Assembly (NCBI GenBank): GCA_933228895.1
Contig: OW121854.1
Coordinates: 58,384,609 to 58,448,608 of the forward strand
Direction: 5' to 3'
Length of the DNA stretch: 64,000 nt
Source: Platycnemis pennipes
Lineage: Eukaryota; Arthropoda; Insecta; Odonata; Platycnemididae
The notes below the pieces were generated by a model. The model ran no database searches, was not told the origin of the DNA, and saw only the letters and a list, made by a program, of their open reading frames with translations. The translations under genes were made by a program, and so were the position numbers. Shown here in pieces: positions 33,955 to 45,682 of this stretch. Numbering within the stretch: position 1 is the stretch's first letter; every line of letters begins with the position of its first letter.

Positions 33955-36390
33955 GTTAGTTTTCTTGATGAGGCATTCATATTCTCCCCTTCCTAGAAGC
34001 CCATGTTAAGGGAGTGACTTGAAATACATATGCCATGGGCAATGGGAGGGATTAATGACGGGACCCTAATAAGCCACGCCATCTAGAGCATGAGCGACGA
34101 GTACGGACGAATTCTTTCTCGACCAATGATTGGGTCGCTCACTGAACCTGAGGAGTTCGCCAAGGCCATATGGCCCTCGCTTGTACACAAGAGGGGGACT
34201 TCTTGTTTATCTCGGACACATTAATTTTCTCCTGGGCCTCCACCTAATTGGTCGCCTGTGCCTGCAGTGCGTGTGCTTGGCCAGCTGTACAAACCAAGGG
34301 GACAGAGGGAACGCTGCAACTCCGAATTGACCTTGGATAGCACTCCGAAGGTCTCGAAATGCTACTGATAGTAACTATGGGGAGACAACCGTGAAATGAT
34401 GCCTTCTTATTCCATTAGCAATAAGCGAAAATTAAGGATTGTTTAGCATAAACAGAATTCCCGACAAACGAAGGAAGGATGGATAGAGACTCGGAGACAT
34501 TTGCTAACAAATCGCATTGGCTACTTTTATCAATAGCTTCCAACGGTATTCTCTACTTGATATCCTATAAAACGAATGGTATACTAACCTTGAAGTGCTT
34601 TTCACACAGCACAACAAGTTATTGCCCATGTTTCAGAGATAAAGCATTGACTTAGTCTTCATTTGAATTTAGGCTCCCGGGACGGGAGGTCAGAACTAAA
34701 GCTGTGCGGCATTCAAGTCAATATTTAATCTAATTACTAATCACTGTGACTACTATGGTAATTTAATCTAGGACACTGTTCCAATTCATAGCATCCATTA
34801 TAAAAATATCAATTAAAATTTTTCAATTTGATATACCTATTGTAATAGTGGTATTTTTTATTTAATCATTATCTTGATGCATATTAAATCAATGCCCAAT
34901 GTTGAATAGTAATATGATTATTTAAAAAAACTGAATTGAAAACCAAGCTAGCATCGATACACCGCTCAGCTCTAGCCAGAAGACAAGGCCATAGATAATG
35001 ATAATATTATTGTCCGTCCCGCGAACAAATCGTTGCCTTCATTTCATTTTCCAATCGTTTCATACCAATCGGGAGGAGAGATATAATTATTGGCTAGTGA
35101 GAACACAAGAGGAGCGTAACCAGGCGTTATTCTCCTCCTAATGTAAGGAGAGCCCTACAAGTTCAACGTCCATTCGTCGGAAAACGAAATTGGAACGAGA
35201 ACCCAGGAGTAAATATGTCTGCAGTCATACTATCAAGATCCTACGTCGCAAAGTACAAGGATACTGTTTCCTTCCCCATCAACTTGGCCAGCGGAATACA
35301 GATCACCTCTCGGTCGAAATTTTCCAAACCTCGTGATCTGTTTTACGTCTCACAAAACGCCTTTTTAGGATGATAGTTGGTGAGTTATCTTGACAGTCAC
35401 CATTTATCTGGTCAGTTTAAATACGTATCTATCGCGTTTAAATGGAAATAACACTCTTTGACGGTAATCCTTATAACGTCTTCCTATAACCGCTCTCCTA
35501 CCATTGAAATTTAATGTTGCTTAATACTGGAGTACATTTTGAAAATATTTCGAGTGATCTGAAGCGCTTTGATACACCTGTGGCCTGTTTAACATTCAGC
35601 TGTTTCACGTCCGTACACCCAGCCAAGTTTGTTTAGTATTCATAACCCGTGTCCTGATTTGTTGTACGGTTTTAACTGTGTTCCAAGCCCATATACGTGT
35701 CAGAAATCAACAACAACGGAACTATTACGGTTCTGTTTGCAACACACATCACTCAAACGCAGGGAATCATAAAAGCTTGCCACGACGTGACACCATGATA
35801 CGTGTAAAGGAATAGACAGTATCGATAGCAATTGAATGCCTTGGTGCGACCGAGAGTATGAGAGAAATTGGCAATGACGGGTGATATAAATCGTAGAACT
35901 GACTGTGGCCATAGGATAATTCTCCAGTTGATATCTCTCGCAGCCTTCAACTCAAAATCTTATTTCCGTAGATCGATTTCTTAAGAATCCGGGTGCGAAA
36001 GTGACGATAAGAAACTGAATCAAAACCATCATAACATTTTTTTCTCATCCAACCGGTCCACATGGCGATGCATAATGTTTTTTTCGTTCGTAAAGTAAAA
36101 AAGACTGATGTCATTGTGAATATTTTGTAACATTAGATGAATGATGAAGTTGGATGGAAATTTGCCATGACGAGTTATTCATGGCAGTGTTTTCATTACT
36201 TCTTCGCTTGAAACTTTCGATAACTATCGATCTACCGTCATGATCTCTCTATGTTTTAGTTAAATCTATTAAATATCGTTAGGCCAGAATGTTGCCGCTC
36301 ATTAATTTTCAGTCATGAAGGTACCATAGGTGATATTCAGTATCTCTATTCAGCAGAAAGAACCTTTTGATTTGTGCTAATATCTTCATC
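33955..36390. other. Unassigned sequence
   Basis: Mixed AT-rich DNA. No repeat family, exon or domain is recognised. Confidence 0.35.
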
Positions 36391-36494
36391 ACCATAAATA
36401 CTCTGTGAAAATCGGTAGGCTTTCCGATTCATAGTCTCTAACTGGCATTCCCCAGAAATATAGGTTTTCACTTTCCTTCCTTCAAAAACAACCA

Positions 36495-36540
36495 ATGTTT
36501 CTCCACCAAATATTTCTTTTAATCTTCATAATTTCCATCG
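36495..36540 (+). CDS. Candidate first coding exon with a signal peptide
   Basis: An ATG in the context CAACCAATG opens 15 codons, 'MFLHQIFLLIFIISI', strongly hydrophobic like a secretory signal. It runs into a G|GTAAGT donor at 36541. The exon would end in phase 1, which is typical of signal-peptide exons. A TATA-like CATAAATAC lies about 100 bp upstream. No second exon is identified, so the product is unknown. The sequence is short enough that this may be chance. Confidence 0.3.
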
Positions 36541-36927
36541 GTAAGTACCGCGAAAAATTTACTCTTTTAAAAGTGAGGTTTTTTACTTCTTATATTTAAA
36601 ATCTAAAGTTTCCCAAGATTCCGGAAATTTTTTAGTTCTTAAAATGAAAGCATCTTAGCCTTTCCACAATTTTATTAATATAATACACGGTATAGGTTTC
36701 GACAATGGACTTCGTATTTCTGTTGCTGATAATCATGCGTTGGAAATTAGGTCGTGAGTTACAAAAATAAAATCATGGAACCACAAAATTATTGCTTTCA
36801 TTTTAAAATACATCGCAAATTCCATAAAGTAACACCTCTCACAAAAAGAATCCTCTAGAATTTCCTTGGGGATTCTGGATCTCAAGAAATAGCAGAAAGG
36901 GTGTTCTGCAGAACTGCCTATTATTCA

Positions 36928-36955
36928 ACCCGTGGTTCTTCAACCTGTTTCCCAG
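36928..36955 (+). mobile_element. hAT-like terminus remnant
   Basis: CCGTGGTTCTTCAACCTGTT resembles the CAGTGGTTCTCAACC end common to many hAT elements. The partner end is not found. Confidence 0.3.
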
Positions 36956-37424
36956 TGCTTAATATTCTCTCCGCCCACTCCAGCGTCGCCCATTCGCCAC
37001 AAAATCGCGAATTCTTTTGCAACGTCACGCGCGCTTCCGGCAGGAATGGCATTCTTCCGCATGGCGTGGAGTTGCTCAACAGGTGGCCCGGCGATCAGCG
37101 AGCCTGGAAGATCGTCCGTTGGAATGAGGGGGCATTACTGCGGAATTCTACACGTCCCATATAAGTAGATGCCCTCACCGGGGTACGAAACCACAACCTG
37201 TTAACTCCAAGGGAGGTATGGCTGAAAGGGGAATGGGGAGAGAAAGAAAGAAGCGATTGAGGTAGGGAGGAGAGCGGTACAGTTATCCAGCACAGGCCAC
37301 CTTCCCTCAACACTTCGCTATTTACTTCGTCTCGTCTTTTAAATTACCGCTCTGAGGAAGGCCGAGACCTTTCTCGGCGCCAGAATGACTGTTCCAACCG
37401 CCTGACTCGAACATCGCTTACGAG

Positions 37425-37450
37425 CAGCGTTTCCCAACCTTTTTTTCAAT
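37425..37450 (+). mobile_element. hAT-like terminus remnant
   Basis: CAGCGTTTCCCAACCTTTTT fits the CAGnGnTTCnCAACC pattern of hAT termini. No partner end or transposase is seen. Confidence 0.4.
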
Positions 37451-37578
37451 TGCTTGCCTCTCAGCGGTCTGATTTCCCTAACCTGTACCCCTAATCCATG
37501 AGCCCAGGGTCAACATGTGCGGGTGTGAAGGTTGTGCTAAGCATGACGTCGCCTCATCAAGGAGTGCACCATTTCACC

Positions 37579-38590
37579 TCATCATCATCATTGGTTAACA
37601 ATCCTAGGATTGGTGGGACGCAACTTTCCACTCGATTCTTCTATCGGCCAACCTTTTCATTGGGACGTAATCCTTCTCTTTTACATCCCTCACTACCTGT
37701 TCCATGTATCTCATACGAGGCCTGCCTTTTCCAATCTTCCCGTTCACTTTTCTCTCGACGATTGTCTTCATCAGGCCATCGTGTCTCAAGATATGGCCGA
37801 TTAAGTTGTCCCTTTTCTTTTTAGAGTTGTCAGCAGACTTCTCTTTTCTCCCACTCTTCTTAGGACTTCCTCGTTACTTACTCGGTCGATCCGTTTAATC
37901 TTTATCATTCTTCTGTAGCACCACATTTCAAATGCTTCTACCCTTTTCTTCTCCGCTGCTGTCATCGTTCATGATTCACTGCTGCAAAGAAAAATGCTCC
38001 AGATGTATGTTCTGATGAACTGTTTCCTTACTTCTATGCTTGTATTTCCTACTGTAAGTAGATTCTTCTTTTGATAGAATGCCCTCTTTGCCTGGGCTAT
38101 TCTACTTACAATTTCTTTCTTGCTTCGTCCATCGTTGGTTACTCGGCTTCCCAGGTAACAGAACTCTTTCACCTCTTCCAGTTTCTGTTTTCCTAGTATA
38201 ACGTTGGTTTTGGCCACCTCTCTCTTGCTGCACACCAATATCTTAATTTTCTTCTTATTGATCTTCAGCTGATGCATGGCCATTGTCCTTTCCATGGTTG
38301 TTAGCATCTTATTCAGCTCCTTCTCTATCTCTACTATGAGAGCTATGTCATCAGCGAATCGTAGCATACTGATTGTTTCTCCGTGGATGTTCATTCCAGA
38401 ACACTTCTCCTCGACTTAATTGATGGCTCTCTCGAAGTAAACATTCAAAATTACGGGAGTCAGTGCATAGCCTTGTCTCACTCCTTTCCTTATCCTTGCT
38501 TCTTCACAGCTGGGTCCAGATTTAATCACAGCTAACTGGTTTTTACACAGACTGTGGATAATTCTTCGGTCATTGCAGGACACTCCAATT
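37579..38590 (-). pseudogene. LINE-C: RTE-like retrotransposon, 3' half
   Basis: Non-LTR reverse transcriptase on the minus strand. Near the 5' edge is 'GVRQG' (38484-38470), then an in-frame TAA (38418-38416), then the catalytic 'FADD' (38358-38347) in the frame 38394-37969. 'VKEFCYLGSRVTNDGR' and V-R-K-Q-F-I follow. After one stop come A-F-E-M-W-C-Y-R-R-M, a frameshift, and finally the C-terminal 'GKGRPRMRYMEQVVRDV' block (37789-37604 frame). The 3' end has a TGA-repeat tail at 37579-37592, as in RTE-clade elements. The endonuclease half is absent. It is inactive but the best-preserved retrotransposon protein in the window. Confidence 0.85.
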
Positions 38591-38594
38591 CCCT

Positions 38595-39179
38595 TCTGAA
38601 TACTAATGAACTTGAACGTGTGCAGCGAAGATCGGCAAGATTTGTAAAGGGACGATACGATAATTATATTAGCGTAACCAGTCTATTAAATGAATTGAAA
38701 TGGGAATCATTGTCAGATCGCAGGTTGAAATTTAGACTTAATCTCTTCCACAAATTCCAAGGCAACATTTTCAGTGATGATGTTAAAAATATTTTCGAAC
38801 CCCAACTTACTATGGCAGACTGGACCATAATCATAAAGTTAGAGAAATTGATTGCCGAACTGACCGATTCAAAATGTCCTTTTTCCCTCGCACAATAAGA
38901 GATACGAATAACGGTAAATATGTCCTATCGGAGAGTAGCAATGAATAGCATTGGTAGCTGCATGTTGGTATGAGTACTTAAAGCTAACCCTACTAACAGA
39001 ATGTTTTTGCATGTTTTCTTTGCAATTTCTATCTTTTTTAAATAGTGTAGTTCTGACTACTATATTAATACTATTCCTTTTTTATGCATGATATGTAGTG
39101 CATGTTTGGTGAGCAATCACCCCCTGCCACACACCCTTGTGGTGGCTTGCAGGGTATTATGTAGATGTAGATGTAGATG
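38595..39179 (+). mobile_element. LINE-A, longest complete 3' end, copy A9
   Basis: The frame 38554-38898 carries the C-terminus of a CR1/L2-type reverse transcriptase: 'ERVQRRSARFVKGRYDN', 'SLLNELKWESLSDRRLKFRL', then D-D-V-K-N-I. A frameshift follows, since the L-G-R-L-D-H-N-H-K block in copy A5 is read here in another frame. The 3' UTR leads to the terminal hairpin CCCTGCCACACACC...GGTGGCTTGCAGGG and a tail of ATGTAG units ending at 39179. The 5' truncation point abuts LINE-C head to head. Downstream sequence is unrelated. Confidence 0.8.
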
Positions 39180-40743
39180 AATACACTCCAATTCCCTATT
39201 TTGATTCTGTTAATCCATTTTATCTCCATAATTCAAATTTACTTCAATCCTCTTTCCTTGAGGTTCACGTAGTCCTAACATAAAACGCTACTCTCCGGAC
39301 CTGAATTTAAACTAGCCTTTTCATCTGTCAAACCTGAATAGGATATAGTTGATGACGTTGATATAAAGAATGGAATAAAATCCTTATGGTTTTTTAGGGA
39401 TCATGAACATTCACCTCCAATTGTCTGTATGCTATGGAGGACAAATCATTCCTAACAATCAGGGGATCCAATATATATAGACATATATGACTACAATGGA
39501 TACAAAATTCAGTTCTATTTAAGATTACAGTCTCTAAGGACTGTAAGCTATTTTCGATTTTGATCCTCACATTGTTTTCAAATTATATATTATTTTGAGA
39601 AGCCCAGTTTAATTATAGTGGCATCGATTATTTTTTAATCGAGAGTTTAAAAAAAAGGAGTAAGAAGCTTTTCCTCAAGCTAGCATGCTTTCCCTTTATT
39701 CCCATTCGCCATAAATGAGCTTCCTTTCACAGCTAAATTACATTAGAGCTTCAGCAAAAGGTGTTTTAGCAAGATGCAAAAGAGTGAAGAGATAAATTGA
39801 AAAAAATATCGTGGAACTGGAAAACTAGAAAGGCCTGAGAGGGAAAAAAGCCTACGTGTAAGTTTCAGGATACCCTAGCGGGTGCATAACGGCGCCTGAA
39901 TTCCCTTAGAGAAAGGTCGTTTTTATGCATCATTGAGGTGAGGTGAGAGAGACAGAAAAAAATGCATTAAATGTTATGGCTGTAACGGTCGACGCAGCGA
40001 AATGAGTGCGCGTTCGCCCGGGGGATTTGGTTTAAATTAACGCCGTCTCCCTTCGTGCTATGACGATAGAGCTTCGCTTACGTTGAGAGGGTCATTTAAT
40101 GCCGACTGTGGCAGGCGGTACACTCAAGAAAGATTCGAAAAAGGAAGATAGGAAAAGAGAGAGAGAGAGGATATGCATGTGTGAAGACGAGAGAGGAGGT
40201 AAGCGCCCGACAAACGAACGGGAAAACGACGTTGAAATTTGTTTAATCCACGTTAAATAACGACGCGGGAATATATCAGCCACGAAGATTTGTCGCCCCA
40301 TTCACAGCCTCTCTGCTCTCAATAATTGCCACATCGCGGTTGGATATTTAATTTTCCAGATACCTCCGCGATTTTTATTGGTCAATCATATTTTTAGCTC
40401 GCGCCAACACGTTTCTGAACGTCATCATGACCAAACGAGGCGCGCGTTTACACCTGTACATATAATCATGACGTGTCGTGAATGTCAAAGTCACTTCTGT
40501 ATGATTCTCTTTGAAGTTTGCCTCCCAACTTTGAATGAATTTTGCATTATTGAGATGGAAACGGACAAAGCAGAATCTAGTTTGGCATCAGTGCAAATCT
40601 TAGTCGGTTGGCATACAAGGAGTAAAGTGGTTGGAATGAGTTCTAAGGTAAAAGGTTTTTGCCGCGAGTAATTTTCGAGTGAACACTCCTCACGATGGAA
40701 TCGATCGAAATTTTATCCCTACCTCACGCTGGCAGCAGTAGAT
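39180..40743. other. Unassigned sequence
   Basis: There is a GA repeat at 40157-40168. The frame 40378-40671 is open for 97 codons but has no recognised motif, splice signal or homologue in the window. Confidence 0.3.
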
Positions 40744-40800
40744 AGATCAGTGACATGTTGACCTCTCAAGCGAATAGTCGCGGGTTCGTTTCCCACCCAG
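40744..40800 (+). mobile_element. tRNA-like SINE fragment
   Basis: GATCAGTGACATG... and GGGTTCGTTTCCC (40782-40794) are spaced like the A and B boxes of an RNA polymerase III promoter. It is too incomplete to fold as a tRNA. Confidence 0.4.
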
Positions 40801-40873
40801 AGAATGTATGTCCAGCAGTCCGGCAACATCTAGCTCCTTTAAAGCCTCTAGAATTTCCATAGAGAAAGAGGAC

Positions 40874-41037
40874 GCCTTGGTAGCTCAACTGGTAGAGCAC
40901 TTGGCCGGAAACCAGGGGTCCGGGTTCGAGTCCCGGTCAGGGCATCCTGCAAGTGACCCGGGCAGGAATATCTTACAATGTATGCCTTGTCTTAGGGTTA
41001 ATTTGAGGTTAAATAACAAGATTTCAATAAATAAATC
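40874..41037 (+). mobile_element. tRNA-derived SINE with intact tRNA-like head
   Basis: 40874-40944 folds as a cloverleaf: acceptor GCCTTGG/TCAGGGC, D stem GCTC/GAGC, anticodon stem CTTGG/CCAGG, and T arm CCGGG-TTCGAGT-CCCGG. The anticodon loop is CCGGAAA, putting GGA (serine) at 40907-40909. Position 33 is C instead of T, and the variable loop has 3 nt where serine tRNAs need a long arm. It should therefore not work as tRNA-Ser. An unrelated body and an AATAAATAAAT tail follow, as in a SINE. A plain tRNA pseudogene is the alternative. Confidence 0.6.
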
Positions 41038-42130
41038 AACCATTTTGACCAATTAAGTGAAAATAGACTTTGAAATTCCAATCTTTAAAAAAGAATTTAA
41101 AATTTAAACAGGAGAATTGTGGTCTATTTTCACCTAGCAGTGGAGTTCCACAAAGTAATGGCCGCTTCCATCAACTACTCCTTGACCAAGGTTTTTCACG
41201 GCTAGCTTGCGACCCTTGAATCTGAGCTTATATGATGTGACATAACCCTAGCAGTTTTGGTAAAACAAAATCCAACTCTCCCATGTCTACTGTTGAACTC
41301 GATGATATACCATTATAAAAGAATCTTGAAACAAGAATTTCCGCGAGTTGCCCGTTTTTGTAGACAAGTTGGAGGGGTGAACTTAGGTAAAACATTTCTC
41401 TCACCGGAATTCAAGTATATTTCCGGCTTATCCATAGCATGAAGAAAAACCAAGCACCATAAAAAATTCAACGTTTTCGTTCACCCATTACAAGTGAGGT
41501 TTCATCAAAGAAAAAAAGCGACCACCCAAGCACTTCATTCACAGACCAAAATTTCCACAACACATCTCAAATGTGACTGCAGTTGAAACTTGGGTGGGCG
41601 AATAATGTTTGTTCCTCTCCGTTGTTTTAATTAAGACGCTAAGATTAATCATGGCAAACAATTGTGCGATTCTCGGGCGACATCCGTTTAATTCGCGGCG
41701 CTCACTGTGAAGCGGAGCATTTCAATAAAACGCCGATGACGCAGCAAGGCTGGGCCGAGTTCCCAAGAAACCCAACTAAAGACGACGGTGGCCTCACTCT
41801 TCCGTCAGCGCCCTTACCTCCACCCCGTTCCTCGGATTCGTTCATCCCTAACGGCAACCAGGTTAACATGAAACTACCATCTCTCAGAATTTCAACCACG
41901 AGTTCATTGTTTCATATAAGGCCAAAATTCCTCCAGTGAAGTCAGAATTACATGCCCTAGGAAATGTAAGTTTATAACAATGGAAGCTAAGAAATAAACT
42001 ATACACGGGTTAGGAATAGCAGCGAGAAACTAGCCAAAAACAATCAACATTGATAGAATATTTGCGATGGCGACGAGACTTACACATCTCATCATTTATT
42101 GATTTGACTGCTAGTTTTCTACCAATTATT
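41038..42130. other. Unassigned sequence
   Basis: The region 41690-41870 is GC-richer and open on both strands. No exon is supported. Confidence 0.3.
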
Positions 42131-42182
42131 TCCCCCTGCCACACACCCTTGTGGTGGCTTGCAGGGTATTATGTAGATGTAT
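42131..42182 (+). mobile_element. LINE-A 3' tip, copy A10
   Basis: Only the terminal hairpin and GGGTATTATGTAGATGTA remain. The sequence matches copy A9 base for base here, so this is a short, fairly young truncation. Confidence 0.75.
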
Positions 42183-42269
42183 TGTGTTTTGATTGATGGA
42201 GTGTATCAACTCTTCTTTGTTTTTTTTTTCCCCAAGAGCTCTTTCCCTGTGCTAATTCCCTCTTCAGAT

Positions 42270-42570
42270 CAACAGAACTCCCAGCTATTTCTTACTATGC
42301 GAAATACTTTTTATTTTCCTTCTCTTCCTCTTTTACCTAGTGTTCTACCCCCAATAACAGCCTTCTGTATTACATAATCTCTAATTATCCGTCCCATTAA
42401 CCCTCTCTGCCACCTAGTGCATGTTAACAATATTCTTTCCTTCTTCTCCATTCCCAACATTTATTCATTCGTCCTCCTTTCTGTCTAACGCGCATTTTCC
42501 TTTCTACACCCTTTTCTTTCCGTGCCCAAATCTCCATAACTTCCAATGTTTTCTCAATATCATCTCTCCC
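42270..42570 (-). pseudogene. LINE-B C-terminal remnant
   Basis: The minus strand reads L-E-V-M-E-I-W-A-R-K, and, in another frame further on, L-M-G-R-I-I-R-D-Y-V and K-A-V-I-G-G-R-T-L-G-K-R-G-R. This matches the order in the 4660 and 45363 copies. Confidence 0.55.
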
Positions 42571-42759
42571 AAGAAACCACTCAGTCTCAGATAATGATAA
42601 ATAGAATCCAGAGCATTTTATCATGGACAGCCCAAATGTTTTGAAACAGAATGAAAAACAAAATGGGATTTCGGTTTTGTTTTGACTCTCTCAGTTGGAC
42701 GATGGAAGCTCCTTTAAAAAACCGGCCCTTAAAAACTGCAACGCAGCAGGTGAAATTCC

Positions 42760-43110
42760 CACGAAATGGCTTTCGATGACCGCGGCACGGTGCTGAACCC
42801 ACGCAGGAGTCCTCACGCGTCACTGCGATCTCTTTCCACGTCCCGAGCCCCATGGCGGGAAATGGCCAGCCTTGTTGGGGATCGAGTTCGCCCACGGGTC
42901 TTGGCTGGGAAGCGTAAAAGTGTGACAAGTGAGGGATGGCGGAGGGGGGTGGGAGCAAAGTGGGCGGGTGGGTGCTGGGGGCGAAAGAGAGGGGGGACTT
43001 CGTGAAAGAACCACAAGTAAGAGGGGGAGCGCAGGACGGTGAGTGAACGGAAGAAGGACGGATGCTTTGCACAGATCTTTTCCCCGAAATGCCAACCCCG
43101 TCGCATTGCG
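42760..43110. promoter_or_regulatory. GC-rich island with a strong G-tract region
   Basis: The plus strand between 42940 and 43000 has many runs of three or more G, enough for several quadruplexes. Frames open on both strands are composition effects. Possible promoter. Confidence 0.3.
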
Positions 43111-43239
43111 CATGAACATTTTTGCCGAAAATTCTCGTGCGCCGCGAGTATGTGGGATTTTAGGATTTCATCATGCCTGCACGAAATACTTTTGATACAT
43201 GTCGATAAAACTTAAAAAGATGACGTGACAACTTAATAG

Positions 43240-43395
43240 GCCACATCTTAAGACAGGGAGGCCTGATGAAGACAATCGTCGAGGGAAAAGTGTACGGGAA
43301 GAAAGGAAAAGTCAGGCCTCGTATGAGATATATGGAGCAAGTTGTGAAGAGTAGAGAGGAGTTACGTAAATATAAAGAGATTAGCCGATAGAAAT
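43240..43395 (+). pseudogene. LINE-C 3' end fragment
   Basis: The plus strand gives G-L-M-K-T-I-V-E-G-K-V, then R-P-R-M-R-Y-M-E-Q-V-V, nearly the same residues as the C-terminus of the copy at 37604-37789. The frame is then lost. Confidence 0.7.
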
Positions 43396-43500
43396 ATATT
43401 TCTCGTACATGGTCATCAAATTGTATACAGTGAGTGCATGGAATTAAGATGAAATAGGTTTGATTTCGTAGTTTTACACACGCACACTGACAAAGCAACC

Positions 43501-43543
43501 TTCAAGCCACGACGGGGGTGTGTGGCAGGGGATTATTCTGCAT
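43501..43543 (-). mobile_element. LINE-A hairpin fragment, copy A11
   Basis: CAAGCCACGACGGGGGTGTG and GGCAGGGGAT only. It sits immediately left of copy A12. Confidence 0.5.
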
Positions 43544-43550
43544 CAGACTA

Positions 43551-43975
43551 CATCTACATAATACCCTGCGAGCCACCAGAAAGGTTTGCGGCAGGGGGTG
43601 AATCTTCATCAAACACGCATTGAAAAGTATGCTTAACGAGGATTAGTAGCTATATTTTTGTCAAATTATAACAATTTAAAAAGATTTAAAAATCAAAGCA
43701 AGCAAACGTGTTGTTAATATGGTATTCAAAAATCCTTAATTATGACATTAAATTACCTAGGCTACCTATTGATAAACTTGTTTTATATATCATTTTATAT
43801 ATTCGCAGCTATTCAGACCCCTTAATGTATGGGAAATAAATACATTAAATCTTTCGGTTCGGCAAACTATTTCTCTGATTTTATACTCATTATCTAGTTC
43901 GAAAAATGTTTTTAATGCCATAAGTGAGTACATTGTCTTGGAATTTACTTGAGAGATTAAGTCTGTATTTTAACC
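43551..43975 (-). mobile_element. LINE-A 3' end, copy A12
   Basis: Complete 3' UTR order on the minus strand with tail at the left (43551). The final coding block near the right side (TCGGTTCGGCAAACTATTTC region) matches the D-C-R-T-D-R part of the family frame. 5'-truncated. Confidence 0.7.
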
Positions 43976-44947
43976 ATTTATGCGTTGTCGACGAGTAAAC
44001 AAACCTATCGCAAGAAGCTACACCTCTAGTTTCACTTATAACTTAAATGAATTCACTCTCTTTAAAATCACTTGTCCTACTCCTCTGATACCCCTGTTTC
44101 ATCTTCTTTCCCTTTTCCTCAGCCGAAATCCTTCTTTGCCTCTCCGAAATAATATGAGAATGCAGATCACGGTGGGTCATAAGCATGAAGGAAATAAAAA
44201 AAATGTGGCTGGCAGCGCATTCTGAAGATAAATGATAAAAACTACCATTTTATAGAAAAGGAAGTAAATAAGGAAAAATGATCACAGAATGTTTAATATG
44301 TGACAAGAACCACATGAACACAAATGTGACGATTTGAATAGATGGGGAACATTAAAGGTAGAAGGGAAGTAAAATGAACTAATTTATCAGAATAAAATAT
44401 GCTCAGCAACAAGGAAAAAAAGCGAGCAAAATTCTTCTTTGGGATATAACATGGAAAGTACGATAGAATGAAGAAATAGCCTAAGCATTACGAGAACGAT
44501 GAAAGAATGACCATTGACACAGCTGGATGCTGAAGTATTTCCCCAAATCCGATTGTGAATTGAGAAACGCCTATCAACACAACATTGGATTAAGGTTAGG
44601 AGAGGTTGATGCAGTCTCCCAACACTCATCACCTGTTTCCTCATCCCAACAATTTTCCCCTCCCGGTCCCACACCCCCCTTGCTCCCTCTCCCCATGAGA
44701 GAAAGTCAGGTCGAGGACGCGGCTGGAGCCACCGCAAATCCACTCGGCGCTCCTAATATGGAAACAGGTCGAAGTGTCTTCTGGGGAATACCTGCCTTGC
44801 ACCCACTGGGGTACGGCCGAGAGTGAAGGGTGTGGAGGAGATGGGGGAAGGCTCGGCCAGAAGAGCCGCGGAGGTTGAGAACACAACGAGCGGATTGGAT
44901 AAGTTCAAATGAGAGGTGGAGATCGACCCCCGTGTGGGGAGGATAGA
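43976..44947. other. Unassigned sequence
   Basis: No repeat or exon recognised. Frames at 44387-44886 overlap on both strands. Confidence 0.3.
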
Positions 44948-45234
44948 ATTAGGGATATGAATAACGGTAAATATATCCAGTACGAGTGTAGCAATGGATA
45001 ACATTGGTAGCTGCATGTTGGTATAAGGACTTATAACTAACCCGACTAACGGCATGTTTTTGCATGTATGTTTTGCTATTTTTATCTTTTTTAAATAGCG
45101 TAGTTTTGAACAGTACCTATAAAAGTACTGATCCTTTTTTTATGCATGATATGTGGTGCATGTTTGGTGAGAGTTCACCCCCTGCCACACACCTTTATGG
45201 TGGCTTGCAGGGTGTTATGTAGATGTAGATGTAG
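44948..45234 (+). mobile_element. LINE-A 3' end, copy A13
   Basis: Starts at ATTAGGGATATGAATAACGG in the last codons of the family frame and runs through the 3' UTR, terminal hairpin and two-and-a-half ATGTAG units to 45234. Well preserved. Confidence 0.8.
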
Positions 45235-45315
45235 AATTCTGGTCCAATTCCGTCCTTCAGTGAAGAATTCTATCCACATGTGGTTTTCAAGTCTTTACCC
45301 GCACTTATAGGCTAT

Positions 45316-45521
45316 TTAGAGAGGAAGGAAAGGCACTAGGATAGATAATTAGGAGAGGACAGGTGAGGATGGAGACGGTGATAAAGGACTATGGCGTTTT
45401 GAAAGACGTAATTGAGGGAAGAATGTTGGGTAGGCGGGGAAGAAAGAGGAGAGGAACCAGTAGTTTGGATAGATTAATCGAAGCTAGGAAGTATGAGAGG
45501 TTGATGAGGGACACCTCGTAA
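45316..45521 (+). pseudogene. LINE-B C-terminus with its own stop codon
   Basis: From 45363 the plus strand is open: 'METVIKDYGVLKDVIEGRML', G-R-R-G-R-K-R-R, then 'SSLDRLIEARKYERLMRDTS' and TAA at 45519-45521. This is the clearest LINE-B terminus and fixes where the family's polyprotein ends. Upstream the frame is lost. Confidence 0.7.
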
Positions 45522-45589
45522 ATTGTAGGGATCGTGGAAAGAATTAATTTACACCTACATTCACCGGTGTAAACCTAAAAATGATAACT

Positions 45590-45682
45590 AAGTTTTATTT
45601 TTACTTTTACTACAGAGCCACATGCACGCAGCCTACTAGTTCTGCCGCATGTGGCTCGCGAGCAGTAGTTTTCCGACCCCTG
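45590..45682 (-). mobile_element. hAT-like element terminus
   Basis: Read on the minus strand the end is CAGGGGTCGG, followed by CTCGCGAGCCACATGCGGC, a well-known hAT end pattern. The internal palindrome GAGCCACATGC...GCATGTGGCTC (45616-45656) belongs to it. The other end is not found. Confidence 0.55.

Noticed and set aside
40874..40944. Functional tRNA-Ser gene
   Set aside because: The variable arm is far too short, position 33 is not T, and a SINE-like body and tail follow.
42587..43072. 161-codon minus-strand frame, proline- and serine-rich
   Set aside because: It is the complement of the G-rich island, with two other frames open over the same bases.
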